NCBI RefSeq assembly: GCF_012849555.1
Contig: NZ_CP051685.1
Coordinates: 1,674,001 to 1,738,000 of the forward strand
From: Massilia forsythiae
GTDB taxonomy: Bacteria; Pseudomonadota; Gammaproteobacteria; Burkholderiales; Burkholderiaceae_D
Reading direction: 5' to 3'
DNA length: 64,000 nt
This document shows positions 17,314 to 26,269 of this stretch, piece by piece (positions within the stretch are counted from its first letter, which is position 1; every line of letters begins with the position of its first letter). A program made the translations under genes and the position numbers. The notes below the pieces were generated by a model. It did not search any database, had not been told where the DNA came from, and saw nothing but the letters and a program-made list of their open reading frames with translations.

Positions 17314-18942
17314 ATGAAAAACAAGAAAAAGGTCGTCATCGGTTTTATCGGTACTCAGCTCGACAGTGGAAAAGGTAGCGCACGTTGGGAAAAATGGCGG
17401 CCGACGGTGGCGCTGGCACAGCACGAAGACGTGATCATCGACCGTATCGACTTGCTGTTCAGCGGCCACCACGATGCGCTGGTGAAGCAGGTGACAATCG
17501 ATATCGGGGCGGTTTGCCCGCAAACCGAGGTCGTGCCGCGCCAGGTCGCCATCGACGACCCATGGGATTTCGAGCAGGTGTATGGCGCGCTTTACGATTT
17601 CGCCAGGGACTATCCATTCGACCTGGAACGTGAGGAATACTGGATCCACATCACGACTGGTACGCACGTGGTGCAGATCTGCCTGTTCCTGATGACCGAA
17701 GCGCATTACTTTCCGGGCCGGCTATTGCAGACTTCGCCACCGCGGCGCCACACCCCGGGCGCGCCGGGCTCCCTGGCGCTGATCGACCTCGATCTGTCGA
17801 AATACAACCAGATCGCGCAGCGTTTTACGCGCGAGCAGCAGGAAGGCGTGGCATTCCTGAAATCCGGCATCGCCACCCGCAACCCGCGCTTCAATGCAAT
17901 GATCGACGAGATCGAACGGGTCGCCATCAAGTCGCGCGCGCCGATGCTGTTGATGGGGCCGACCGGCGCCGGCAAATCCTTCCTGGCGCGCCGCTTGTAC
18001 GAACTAAAAAAGGCGCGTCGCCAGATCGATGGCAGATTTGTCGAGATCAATTGCGCCACGCTGCATGGCGATGGCGCCGGTTCTACCCTGTTCGGGCACG
18101 TCAAGGGGGCCTTCACCGGGGCCGCCGCCGAGCGCGCCGGTTTGCTGCGCAGCGCCGCCAAGGGGCTGTTGTTCCTCGACGAGATCGGTGAACTGGGATT
18201 GGACGAGCAAGCCATGCTGCTCAAGGCGATCGAGGATAAACGCTTCTTGCCGGTCGGTGCCGACCAGGAAGTACACAGCGATTTTCAACTGATCGCCGGC
18301 ACCAACCGCGACCTGGCACAGGACGTGCGACATGGCCGCTTCCGTGAAGATCTGTTCGCTCGCATCAATTTATGGACCTATGAATTGCCGGGCCTGGCCG
18401 AACGGCGCGAAGACATCGAACCGAACATCGATTACCTGCTGCGCGCGTTCGGCGCCGAGCATGGGCAGATGGTCCGTTTCAACAAGGAGGCGCGCGACCG
18501 CTACATGCGTTATGCGCTGTCGCCGCAGGCGCGCTGGACCGGCAACTTCCGCGACCTGTCCGCTTCCGTGATGCGCATGGCGACGCTGGCCGAAGCGGGC
18601 CGCGTGACCAGCGACATCGTCGATGGCGAGATACTGCGCCTGCGCCGCCTGTGGCAGCACGACGCCGAAGCGCCGCTGCCATCTGCAAGCACCCCTCAAG
18701 ATCGTGCTCTGAAGCGACTGCTGGGCGGCGAGGCGGCACAGCTCGACCACTTCGATGCGGTGCAACTGCAGGCGGTGATCGACGTGTGCTGCCGCTCGGC
18801 TTCGCTGTCGGAGGCGGGGCGCAGCCTGTTCGCGGTCTCGCGCCAGGCCAAGCGCCAGCCGAACGATGCGGACCGGCTCAAGAAATACCTGGCCCGCTTC
18901 GGGCTGTCGTGGGAGGCGATACGGCATTTTGACGCTTCATGA
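17314..18942 (+). CDS. rtcR: RtcR sigma-54 activator with CARF sensor domain
   Basis: 542 residues, the usual length. The N-terminal CARF-like domain (about 1-185; VVIGFIGTQLDSGKG) is thought to sense RNA-derived ligands such as cyclic-phosphate ends. The AAA+ domain has Walker A GPTGAGKS (about 215), the sigma-54 contact loop GAFTGA (about 265), Walker B LLFLDEIGEL and the arginine-finger region FREDLFARIN. A C-terminal HTH region follows (SASLSEAGRSLFAVSR). It is divergent from rtcB and the sigma-54 promoter. The regulator appears intact although its main known target here is broken. Confidence 0.95.
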   Translation: MKNKKKVVIGFIGTQLDSGKGSARWEKWRPTVALAQHEDVIIDRIDLLFSGHHDALVKQVTIDIGAVCPQTEVVPRQVAIDDPWDFEQVYGALYDFARDYPFDLEREEYWIHITTGTHVVQICLFLMTEAHYFPGRLLQTSPPRRHTPGAPGSLALIDLDLSKYNQIAQRFTREQQEGVAFLKSGIATRNPRFNAMIDEIERVAIKSRAPMLLMGPTGAGKSFLARRLYELKKARRQIDGRFVEINCATLHGDGAGSTLFGHVKGAFTGAAAERAGLLRSAAKGLLFLDEIGELGLDEQAMLLKAIEDKRFLPVGADQEVHSDFQLIAGTNRDLAQDVRHGRFREDLFARINLWTYELPGLAERREDIEPNIDYLLRAFGAEHGQMVRFNKEARDRYMRYALSPQARWTGNFRDLSASVMRMATLAEAGRVTSDIVDGEILRLRRLWQHDAEAPLPSASTPQDRALKRLLGGEAAQLDHFDAVQLQAVIDVCCRSASLSEAGRSLFAVSRQAKRQPNDADRLKKYLARFGLSWEAIRHFDAS

Positions 18943-19032
18943 CGCCGATGGCGCAGTCTGTCGCAATCCCGGCGTTGGTGCATGTTCGCCGGCCTATAGT
19001 GGGTTCATCAACCCTGTATCGGAGAACATGAC

Positions 19033-19791
19033 ATGAAAAAATTGCTCAGCACCGCCCTCCTCGCCAGCACCATGGCGCTCGCTGCCAATACCGCCTGGGC
19101 CGAGGACGTGCGCGAAAACCGTCCGGTGGACGCCGCAGTATCGAAAGTGCGCCTGGGCGGCATCGTGCGCTTGACGCTGCGCCAGGGGCCGCCGTCGCTG
19201 GTGCTGTCGGGCGAACGCCGTTGGGTGGCAAAGATCACGACCACGCAACGCGGCGACACCCTGGTGATCGACATGGACAATGCTACCCGCATGGAAAACA
19301 ACAAGGGCGAGTTGCGCGCCGACCTGACGGTACCGAATCTGCAGGAATTCGTGTCGCAAGGCGTCGGTTCGAGCGAGGTGTCCGGCTTCAGCGGCAATAA
19401 GGTAAGGTTGTCGCTGGACGGTGCGGGTGCGGTGAAATTTACCGGGCAGTATCGCGAAGTCGATGCGCGCCTGGGCGGTGTGGGCGGCTTGACGCTGGAC
19501 CCGGGACAGGCCGACCGGGTAGAGGTGCGCCTTGGCGGCGCTGGCCATATCACGGTGAGCGGCCAGACCAAGCTGCTGCGTGCCCACCTGGGCGGCGTCG
19601 GTGGACTCGACGCTCAACAATTACGTGCCGATACGGTCGACCTGGACATGTCGGGCCTGGGCGGCGCCAGCGTGTTCGCCAGGACCGCTGCCAACGTCAA
19701 CATGAGCGGTATGGGATCGGCCACCGTCTATGGCAAGCCGGCGACGCGCCATGCGACGACCAACGGTTTTGGAAAAGTCAGCTGGCAATGA
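19033..19791 (+). CDS. Secreted GIN-domain (DUF2807) protein
   Basis: 252 residues with a clear signal peptide (MKKLLSTALLASTMALAANTAWA). The mature protein is a repetitive beta-helix-like GIN domain: short Gly-rich turns LGGVGGL and LGGAGHI, then SGLGGASV and SGMGSATV, spaced about 20 residues apart. Such domains are annotated as putative adhesin heads; biochemical function is unknown. A ribosome site GGAGAA lies seven bases upstream. It stands alone between rtcR and a convergent BON lipoprotein gene. Confidence 0.85.
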   Translation: MKKLLSTALLASTMALAANTAWAEDVRENRPVDAAVSKVRLGGIVRLTLRQGPPSLVLSGERRWVAKITTTQRGDTLVIDMDNATRMENNKGELRADLTVPNLQEFVSQGVGSSEVSGFSGNKVRLSLDGAGAVKFTGQYREVDARLGGVGGLTLDPGQADRVEVRLGGAGHITVSGQTKLLRAHLGGVGGLDAQQLRADTVDLDMSGLGGASVFARTAANVNMSGMGSATVYGKPATRHATTNGFGKVSWQ

Positions 19792-19834
19792 CACGCCGTT
19801 CAGGCGGGTACGATCGATGGCGCGCGGCCAGCAT

Positions 19835-19865
19835 GCCGGCATGTGGCGCAGGCCGCCATGCCGGC
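19835..19865. terminator. Stem-loop between convergent genes
   Basis: GCCGGCATG (19835-19843) and CATGCCGGC (19857-19865) form a perfect 9-bp stem with a 13-base loop between the ends of the GIN and BON genes. No T run follows, so termination is only inferred from position. Confidence 0.4.
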
Positions 19866-19873
19866 CATGAGCA

Positions 19874-20200
19874 TTAGCGGATGACCGTGTCGTTCTTTAC
19901 CGAGGTCACGCCTTTGATGTTGCGCGCCAGTTCGACGGCGCGCTGAGAGCTTTCGCGCGAGTCGACGAAGCCGCTCAGCTGGACCGTGCCCTTGAAGGTT
20001 TCAACCTTCACCTGAGTTGCCTTGACCGTCGGGTCGGCGGCGAAGGCGGCTTTCACCTTGCTGGTGATCACGGCATCATCGACGTATTCGCCGGTGCCTT
20101 CACGGGTTGCGGTAGGAGCGCATGCTGCAAGCGACACCAGCAGGGTACCGGCGATGACGGATTGGGCGATGGCGGACTGGAAACGGCGAGTAAAGGTCAT
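19874..20200 (-). CDS. BON-domain lipoprotein (OsmY-like)
   Basis: 108 residues with a lipoprotein signal: lipobox LAAC, Cys near residue 27. One BON domain follows, with the motif VKVETFKGTVQLSGFVDS and a final GVTSVKNDTVIR. BON domains bind phospholipid surfaces and often occur in osmotic-stress-induced envelope proteins, so a membrane-protecting role is likely but inferred. It lies convergent to the GIN gene and is separated by 90 bases from the tadD gene on the same strand. Confidence 0.87.
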   Translation of the reverse strand: MTFTRRFQSAIAQSVIAGTLLVSLAACAPTATREGTGEYVDDAVITSKVKAAFAADPTVKATQVKVETFKGTVQLSGFVDSRESSQRAVELARNIKGVTSVKNDTVIR

Positions 20201-20291
20201 GGCAATTCTCCGAATTTATTGAGCTTTTATTATTCCCAATTTCGGTTTAGCCTGTCGCCCGATACTGTTGCGAAAACGCGACCGCGATCGA

Positions 20292-21383
20292 TCACGGCGC
20301 CGCGACCGCACCTGCATGGCCACCCGAAGCGTTATCTAAACGTACGGCAATGCGTTGTGGCGGTAAGTCATGGCCGAGCACCAGGCGCACGTCGGCGCGG
20401 CTAGCCAAGGCAACTTCGACCGCTATATTGGCGCCGAAGCGTTGCGCCAAGCGTTCGGCCACCCCACGGAACGCCGGCTGATATTCGATGCGGGTCTGGC
20501 GTACCGCGAAGCCCTTCTCGTTACTCAAGCGCACGATCTTGACGCCAGGCTCCTGGATCTGGCGCGACAGCCTGCGTGCCATGCCTTGGCGGCCATTACC
20601 GTTGCTGATTTCGAGGGCGGCAAGCACGAGAGGCTGCGATTGCTCTCCTTCCTTCTTGGCCGTCTCCTTGTGCGCCACGCTGGCGGAAGCGACGCGGCGC
20701 AGTTCGAGTAATCCGTTGCCCTTGTCAATCACCTCCGTGAACGCCCATTCCTGGTCCGGTTGCCGGACACGTTGTACTGCTTGCTCAATTGCAGGCAATT
20801 TATGCCCACCGGTTGCGGTAGCGTAATCCACTTGGAAATCATGTTCGCGCAGCGCGCTGGCCTGGCGCAGCATTTGCCGGGCGCGTTCATCCTGGCCGAG
20901 TTTCTGCAGCGTCTCGCCCAGATATTGCCAGGCGCGTTGGTTGAGCGGATCGAGCAGGCAGGCTTTTTCTAGCGCCGGCAAGGCATCGTTGAAGTCGCCC
21001 TGGAGGTAATGAGCATAGCCGAGGTTACCGAACAGGAAAGCGTAAGCCGGGCCAGAATCCATCGTTGCTCCACGGGTAAGCTCGCGCCAGATCGGGATTG
21101 CCTTGGCGTAATCGCCCTGCTCGGCATAGGCGATCGCCAAGCCGTTTCTGGCATTGACGTGGGCGCCATCGGCTTGCAGCGCAGCCTGGTAAGCGGCGAT
21201 CGCTTCGGCGGGGCGCCGCGCCAGATGCAACATGCGGCCGCGCTGGTAATGTTCATCTGCAGGATTGGCGTGGGCAATGGCCGACGCCGTCTGCGGGGAA
21301 AAACCGCCGCAGCCCAGCAGCGCGCCGCTGCATAGCAAAGGCAGTGCGACAAGCGCGGCACGAAGATGGATTCGGACTGGCAT
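20292..21383 (-). CDS. tadD: TadD-like TPR lipoprotein with LytR_C-like C-terminus
   Basis: 363 residues. Lipobox LLGC near residue 24 predicts an outer-membrane lipoprotein. Four or so TPR units follow (about 45-190; for example NARNGLAIAYAEQGDYAKAI and AWQYLGETLQKLGQDERAR). The C-terminal quarter (LEISNGNGRQGMARRLS, then VRLVLGHDL) resembles the LytR C-terminal domain, an uncommon fusion found in Burkholderiales Tad loci. TadD proteins help the secretin assemble. ATG 21383 is chosen because GGGAGA precedes it. It is the last gene of the Tad operon here. Confidence 0.85.
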   Translation of the reverse strand: MPVRIHLRAALVALPLLCSGALLGCGGFSPQTASAIAHANPADEHYQRGRMLHLARRPAEAIAAYQAALQADGAHVNARNGLAIAYAEQGDYAKAIPIWRELTRGATMDSGPAYAFLFGNLGYAHYLQGDFNDALPALEKACLLDPLNQRAWQYLGETLQKLGQDERARQMLRQASALREHDFQVDYATATGGHKLPAIEQAVQRVRQPDQEWAFTEVIDKGNGLLELRRVASASVAHKETAKKEGEQSQPLVLAALEISNGNGRQGMARRLSRQIQEPGVKIVRLSNEKGFAVRQTRIEYQPAFRGVAERLAQRFGANIAVEVALASRADVRLVLGHDLPPQRIAVRLDNASGGHAGAVAAP

Positions 21384-21400
21384 GGTGATCTCCCAAGATA

Positions 21401-22345
21401 TCAATCACTGCTGAGGACGGTACCGAACATGGCCATGAGCTGCAGCGCAGCCGGGCCGAGCAACACCATCAGCAAGGTCGGAAAAATGCAGAAAATGAGC
21501 GGGAACAGCAGCTTGAGGCCGATCTTGGCGGCGGCTTCCTCGGCAATCATGCGGCGCTTGGTACGCAGGTTTTCCGAATACACCCGCAAGGCATCGCCGA
21601 TGCTGGTGCCGAAGCGTTCCGACTGGATCAGCATGGCTACCAGCGAATCGACGTCGTCGACACCGACACGTAACGCGAAATTGCGCAGTGCTTTTTCCTT
21701 ACTGAAGCCAGCGCGCATTTCCATCAAAACCAGTTGAAGTTCCTGCGCGAGCATCACGCTTTTGATATGAATTTCTGCAGCCACCTTGACCATCGCTCGT
21801 TCCAGGCTAAGACCCGCTTCCACGCATACGGTAAGCAGATCGAGCGCATCCGGAATCGTCTCGAATATCTCGCGTTTGCGGAATTTGACGAAGCGATCCA
21901 GCACCATGTTCGGCAGGTAATAACCGAGAGATGCAGCCAGCAGAAGCACGAGCAGTATCGCGGTACCGCCGAGTTTTGCCGACGGTACCAGCGCCAGCGT
22001 GATGCCGCATACAGCCGGCATGAGCAGCGCGAGCACGGTCTTCGATGCAAAGTACAGTGCCGGTGCAGCCGGATTGCGCCAGCCGGCATTCATGAACCGG
22101 GTACGCAATGCCGATTTTTCCCATCCCTCTTCCGGCACCGAAAGCTTGCCCAGTGGCCGCACGGCGCGCGCCATGCGGTCGACCCAGCGGCTGCCATCCG
22201 CTTTGTTGCTTTCGGAGCGCGCGCCCATGAAGCTGGCGAGCCGGGCCCGCAGGGTGGCCGGAGCGAACAGAATCATTCCGAGCCAGGCCAAGCCGCAGAC
22301 GATCGAAAACACGAGCAAGAGAAACAGCAATTGTGCGCTAGTCAT
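21401..22345 (-). CDS. tadC: TadC inner-membrane platform protein
   Basis: 314 residues of the T2SF (GspF-like) family. An N-terminal membrane helix (LLFLLLVFSIVCGLAWLG) is followed by two helices near the middle. The cytoplasmic T2SF domain contains IPDALDLLTVCVEAGLSLERA, typical of TadC, and a last hydrophobic helix lies near the C-terminus. With TadB it forms the membrane platform that the TadA ATPase works on during pilus assembly. It overlaps neither neighbour but sits 11 bases after tadB. Confidence 0.93.
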   Translation of the reverse strand: MTSAQLLFLLLVFSIVCGLAWLGMILFAPATLRARLASFMGARSESNKADGSRWVDRMARAVRPLGKLSVPEEGWEKSALRTRFMNAGWRNPAAPALYFASKTVLALLMPAVCGITLALVPSAKLGGTAILLVLLLAASLGYYLPNMVLDRFVKFRKREIFETIPDALDLLTVCVEAGLSLERAMVKVAAEIHIKSVMLAQELQLVLMEMRAGFSKEKALRNFALRVGVDDVDSLVAMLIQSERFGTSIGDALRVYSENLRTKRRMIAEEAAAKIGLKLLFPLIFCIFPTLLMVLLGPAALQLMAMFGTVLSSD

Positions 22346-22356
22346 GCAATGGCTCC

Positions 22357-23334
22357 TCAGATGCGGATGCGGATCAGCTTGCGCAGCCAGAGCACGCCGA
22401 TGACGATCATTACCAGTGCTGTCCACAACAGCCGGATGCCGGGCGGCGTGGTCCAGAGCGGTTTGATGTAGTCGAGGTTGGTCAGTGCCAGTACGCCGGC
22501 AACGCCGAACGGCAACAGACCCAGGATCCAAGCGGACATCCGTCCTTCCGCCGACAGCACGCGTACTTGCGCCGCCAATTTCAGGCGGCTGCGGATGATG
22601 TGGCTGATGCTGCTCAGGATCTCGGCAAGGTTGCCACCGGTCTCGCGCTGGATCAGGATCGCAATGATCAGGTAGCGCAGGTCGGTCAGCGGAATGCGCG
22701 CGGCCATATTGTGCAGCGCTTCGCTCATCGGCACGCCATAGTTGATTTCCTCACGGGCAATACGGAATTCGCCGCTCAACGGTTCGGACAGTTCGTTGCC
22801 GACGATCTGCAGCACGTTGGTGAACGAGTGCCCGGCGCGTAACGCCCGAGCGATGAAGTCGGCTGCATCCGGCAACTGCTGCTCGATATAGGCCAGGCGC
22901 CGCGCCCGTGCACGTCGCACCAGCGCCAGCGGCACCAAGGCGCACAGCAGCATCACGCCGGCGCGGATCGCCAGTGGCATCGGCCACTGCACCACCACGG
23001 TAGCGCCGGCCAGTAATGCGCCCGCGGACCAAAGCAGGAACATCTCGACCGACCATTGCTTCCCCGACTGGATCAGCAGACGGTCGAGCCAATGCGCGAT
23101 CGCGAGGCGATGCAGCAGCCGGTCGACCGCTTCATGCCGGCCGAAGCGGCGCTGCTTCAGGATCGAGACGCGCTCTCCGGCACGGCCCGGGCTGCCGGAC
23201 ATGAGTTGCAGGCGACGCGCCACGCGTTGCGCCGCGGCGCCGTGGACATTCACCCACCACAGGTAGATGCCTTCGATGGCAAGGATGATGGCGGCAAACA
23301 GGAAGACCGCAAAACCGTAAAAAAAGATGTCCAT
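22357..23334 (-). CDS. tadB: TadB inner-membrane platform protein
   Basis: 325 residues with an N-terminal membrane helix, a central helix pair (about 100-145) and a T2SF domain with LPDAADFIARALRAGHSF, typical of TadB. The two last membrane helices are near 260-320. Partner of TadC in the Flp pilus machine. It begins 24 bases after tadA ends. Confidence 0.93.
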   Translation of the reverse strand: MDIFFYGFAVFLFAAIILAIEGIYLWWVNVHGAAAQRVARRLQLMSGSPGRAGERVSILKQRRFGRHEAVDRLLHRLAIAHWLDRLLIQSGKQWSVEMFLLWSAGALLAGATVVVQWPMPLAIRAGVMLLCALVPLALVRRARARRLAYIEQQLPDAADFIARALRAGHSFTNVLQIVGNELSEPLSGEFRIAREEINYGVPMSEALHNMAARIPLTDLRYLIIAILIQRETGGNLAEILSSISHIIRSRLKLAAQVRVLSAEGRMSAWILGLLPFGVAGVLALTNLDYIKPLWTTPPGIRLLWTALVMIVIGVLWLRKLIRIRI

Positions 23335-23358
23335 GCGAGACTCCGCGGCGGGCGCCGG

Positions 23359-24702
23359 CTAGGTAAAGATGCGATCCGGATCGAAGGTGTCTTCCGGCAC
23401 CGGCGCGCCGAACATCCTGAGGCGCTCGGCGAAACGCGGACGTACGCCGGTCGCGCAAAAATGTCCCTGCACTTTGCCCTCGGCGTCGACGCCGGTCTGC
23501 TCGAAACGAAAAATCTCTTGCATCGAGATGATGTCGCCCTCCATGCCGGTGACTTCCTGGATGCTGACCACCTTGCGCGTACCGTCGGTCAGGCGCGTGG
23601 CTTGCAGGATCACGGTGATGGCCGAACAGATCTGCTGGCGGATCGCGCGCGGGGTCAGGCTGACGCCGGCCATGCCCACCATGTTTTCCAGTCGCGCGAG
23701 CGCGTCGCGCGGCGTGTTCGCATGGATCGTCGCCAGCGAGCCTTCATGACCGGTGTTCATCGCCTGCAGCATGTCCATCGCTTCGGCACCGCGCACTTCG
23801 CCCAGGATGATGCGGTCCGGACGCATACGCAATGAGTTGCGCACCAACGCACGCTGCGTGACTTCCCCCTTGCCTTCGATGTTGGCCGGCCGTGTCTCGA
23901 GGCGCACCACATGGGGCTGGCGTAACTGCAGTTCGGCTGCATCTTCGATCGTCACGATGCGCTCGTTGGACGGGATAAATCCCGAGATCAGGTTCAGCAT
24001 CGTGGTCTTGCCACTGCCGGTACCGCCGGAAATCAGGATGTTGATTTTGGCAATTCCAAGACTTTCGAGCACCTTGACCATCGGCGGCGTCACACTCTTG
24101 TAGTCGAGAAGGTTCTGCACCGTCAGCGGCGTCGCGCCGAAGCGCCGGATCGATACCAGGGGGCCGTCGACTGCGAGCGGAGGAATGATCGCATTCACGC
24201 GCGAACCGTCCGGCAGGCGTGCATCCACCATCGGACTGGATTCATCGACGCGCCGGCCCACGCGCGAAACGATCTTCTCGATGATCTTCATCAGGTGCGC
24301 ATTGTCATGGAAGGTAATATTCGTGAGCTCCAGGCGGCCGCGCCGCTCGACATACACTTTGCTGTGGGTATTGACCAGGATGTCGGACACGCTCGGATCG
24401 TTCAGCAAAGGTTCCAATGGCCCGAACCCCAGCATCTCGTGCTGGATGTCGAGTACCAGGTTGTGTCGTTCCTGCTGGTTCAGCACGATCCGTTCTTCTT
24501 CGATGATGCGTTGCACCAGCAATGCCAGCTCGTGCTTGAACTGTTCGCCGGTCAGTCGCTTGAGGCGTTCCAGGTCGATCCGGTCAAGGACCATCTGGTG
24601 CATTGTCTTTTTCAGCTCTCGGTAAGCTTGTTGCGCCACCGCCGGTACCGGCTGATGCTGGCGTTCCTCGTCGGTTCCGGACAAGCGCTCGCGCAAGGAC
24701 AT
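23359..24702 (-). CDS. tadA: TadA/CpaF pilus assembly ATPase
   Basis: 447-residue secretion ATPase of the GspE/VirB11 superfamily. Walker [12 protein letters not shown] lies near residue 220, Walker [15 protein letters not shown] near 300, and the Asp and His boxes in between ([23 protein letters not shown]). It powers Flp pilin polymerisation and in some bacteria also retraction. ATG 24702 is chosen because AGGAG lies upstream. It sits between tadZ and tadB as in most Tad loci. Confidence 0.95.
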   Translation of the reverse strand: MSLRERLSGTDEERQHQPVPAVAQQAYRELKKTMHQMVLDRIDLERLKRLTGEQFKHELALLVQRIIEEERIVLNQQERHNLVLDIQHEMLGFGPLEPLLNDPSVSDILVNTHSKVYVERRGRLELTNITFHDNAHLMKIIEKIVSRVGRRVDESSPMVDARLPDGSRVNAIIPPLAVDGPLVSIRRFGATPLTVQNLLDYKSVTPPMVKVLESLGIAKINILISGGTGSGKTTMLNLISGFIPSNERIVTIEDAAELQLRQPHVVRLETRPANIEGKGEVTQRALVRNSLRMRPDRIILGEVRGAEAMDMLQAMNTGHEGSLATIHANTPRDALARLENMVGMAGVSLTPRAIRQQICSAITVILQATRLTDGTRKVVSIQEVTGMEGDIISMQEIFRFEQTGVDAEGKVQGHFCATGVRPRFAERLRMFGAPVPEDTFDPDRIFT

Positions 24703-24718
24703 GGAATGCTCCTTCTGA

Positions 24719-25897
24719 TTAATAATCGACTTCACTACGTCCGAACAGGCGATCGAACAGGCCGCTCTTGGTTTCGATGATACGGCGCGCCGTCACGATT
24801 TCGACCAAGTCGGCCAGGCTGCGCGCCGCCGGACTGCCGCGCGCCAACTGCAGTACCGGGATTCCCTGGTTGACCGAGTCGGTGACCGCGATGTAATCGT
24901 TGGGGATGGTATGCAGTACTTCCGCGCCCAGGGCCGCGTGCAGGTCTTGCAGGCGCAGCTTGCCGCCTTTTTCGTAGCGGTTGACGATCAGGCGGATATG
25001 GTCGGTGAGGTAGCCGAGCGAGCGGAAGATGTCGAGCAGCCGGCGCGCGTCGCGGATGTCGGGCAAGGCCAGCTGCAGCACTGGGTAGATGGCATCGGTC
25101 GTATCCAGTGCACGCAGCGAGACGGCGTCGATCTGGCGGCCGACGTCGAGCAAGATATAGTCATAGTGCTGACGCGCCACGCGCAGGATGATGTCGATGT
25201 GCTCCGGCTTGGTTTCCACCGACTGGCTGGGATCGTCGGCGGCGGCCAGCACGCCGAAGCCCGGCGCGACGTGGACCAGGCAGGATTCGAGAAAGGGACC
25301 GTCGATACGCGCGATCTGCTGGCAGACGTCGGACAGCGTCATCGCCGGTTTCTGGTCCGAGACATACAGCGTGGCGTCGCCGAACTGGCGATGCAGGTCG
25401 ATCAATAACACCTTCTTGTCGGCCAGGGTCGCCAGCGCGTAGCCGAAATTGGTCGAGATGAAGGTCGCGCCGCTGCCGCCTTTGCAAGCGATGAAGGCGA
25501 GTACCTTGCCGTCGTGGACCGATGCCACGCCGGCGCTGGCGGCGATGCGGTCGATCGCCTCGTGCAGGGCGCGATGCACCAGCGGCAGTTGCAGCACTTC
25601 GCGCACGCCGACGCGCATGGCGCGGATCAGGATGTCCGGGTGATGGTTATCGGTCAGCAGCATGAAGTGCGCCGACGCATAATGGCGCGTCAGGCGCTCC
25701 AGCAAGTCGCCATCGGCGGTGTCGGCATCGCTGATGTCGACGATGACCATCCCGGGGCTGTCCGCCAGTGGACGGTCGAGGGCGTCACGCAGGCTGTCGC
25801 GGGTAGTGGCAACGTTCAATGGCGGCACGCGCGCCGCGCCTTGGGAGGAGATCTCCGCGTAAAGCTGGGTGTCGCGGCTGATCAAAAGGGCTTTCAT
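24719..25897 (-). CDS. tadZ: TadZ/CpaE pilus-localising ATPase-like protein
   Basis: 392 residues. The N-terminal receiver-like domain (about 1-120) lacks the full phosphorylation set. It is followed by a ParA/MinD-like ATPase domain with a deviant Walker A ([11 protein letters not shown]) where the usual Lys-Thr/Ser pair is altered to Ala-Thr. The Walker A' region is [16 protein letters not shown]. TadZ places the pilus machine, often at the pole. It lies just upstream of tadA. Confidence 0.92.
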   Translation of the reverse strand: MKALLISRDTQLYAEISSQGAARVPPLNVATTRDSLRDALDRPLADSPGMVIVDISDADTADGDLLERLTRHYASAHFMLLTDNHHPDILIRAMRVGVREVLQLPLVHRALHEAIDRIAASAGVASVHDGKVLAFIACKGGSGATFISTNFGYALATLADKKVLLIDLHRQFGDATLYVSDQKPAMTLSDVCQQIARIDGPFLESCLVHVAPGFGVLAAADDPSQSVETKPEHIDIILRVARQHYDYILLDVGRQIDAVSLRALDTTDAIYPVLQLALPDIRDARRLLDIFRSLGYLTDHIRLIVNRYEKGGKLRLQDLHAALGAEVLHTIPNDYIAVTDSVNQGIPVLQLARGSPAARSLADLVEIVTARRIIETKSGLFDRLFGRSEVDY

Positions 25898-25981
25898 CTG
25901 TTTCCTCGGAACGGCATTCGATCAAGTCCATACAGGAGTCGTATGACGCTGCGCCTTCATGCCAGATCGGCGCGAGCTGTC

Positions 25982-26260
25982 TCATTTGATGCCGCCTCCA
26001 TTGACCAGCGATTGGTTGGCTCTGGTATCGGTGTCGATAAAGGAGCGCAGGTAGCGTGTCTGGGCTGCGCCGGCAGCGGCGCCATCGATGCCGGCGGCCG
26101 GATTCGTGTTCATTGCAGCGGCCGGACTGATCGTCTGCGCGGAAAGGTTGGCGCGCACTGCAGTGCCGAAGCTGTCATCGAAGTGGGGAGTTGAAGCGCA
26201 TCCTGCCAGCGCGGCGCCCAGCAACGCCACGAGTGTCGAGCGGTTACATCTGATAGCCAT
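25982..26260 (-). CDS. Small lipoprotein of the Tad locus
   Basis: 92 residues with a lipobox (LAGCAS, Cys near residue 21). The mature part is low-complexity, Ala-rich, with no domain I recognise; it ends TRANQSLVNGGGIK. It lies between the secretin gene rcpA and tadZ, the place CpaD/RcpB-type proteins hold in other Tad operons. A pilotin or secretin-accessory role is inferred from position and lipidation only. Confidence 0.72.
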   Translation of the reverse strand: MAIRCNRSTLVALLGAALAGCASTPHFDDSFGTAVRANLSAQTISPAAAMNTNPAAGIDGAAAGAAQTRYLRSFIDTDTRANQSLVNGGGIK

Positions 26261-26269
26261 CGCTTCCTC

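Noticed and set aside
17314..17900. CARF domain as evidence of a type III CRISPR system
   Set aside because: The CARF domain belongs to RtcR; no cas gene and no spaced repeats are present in the window.
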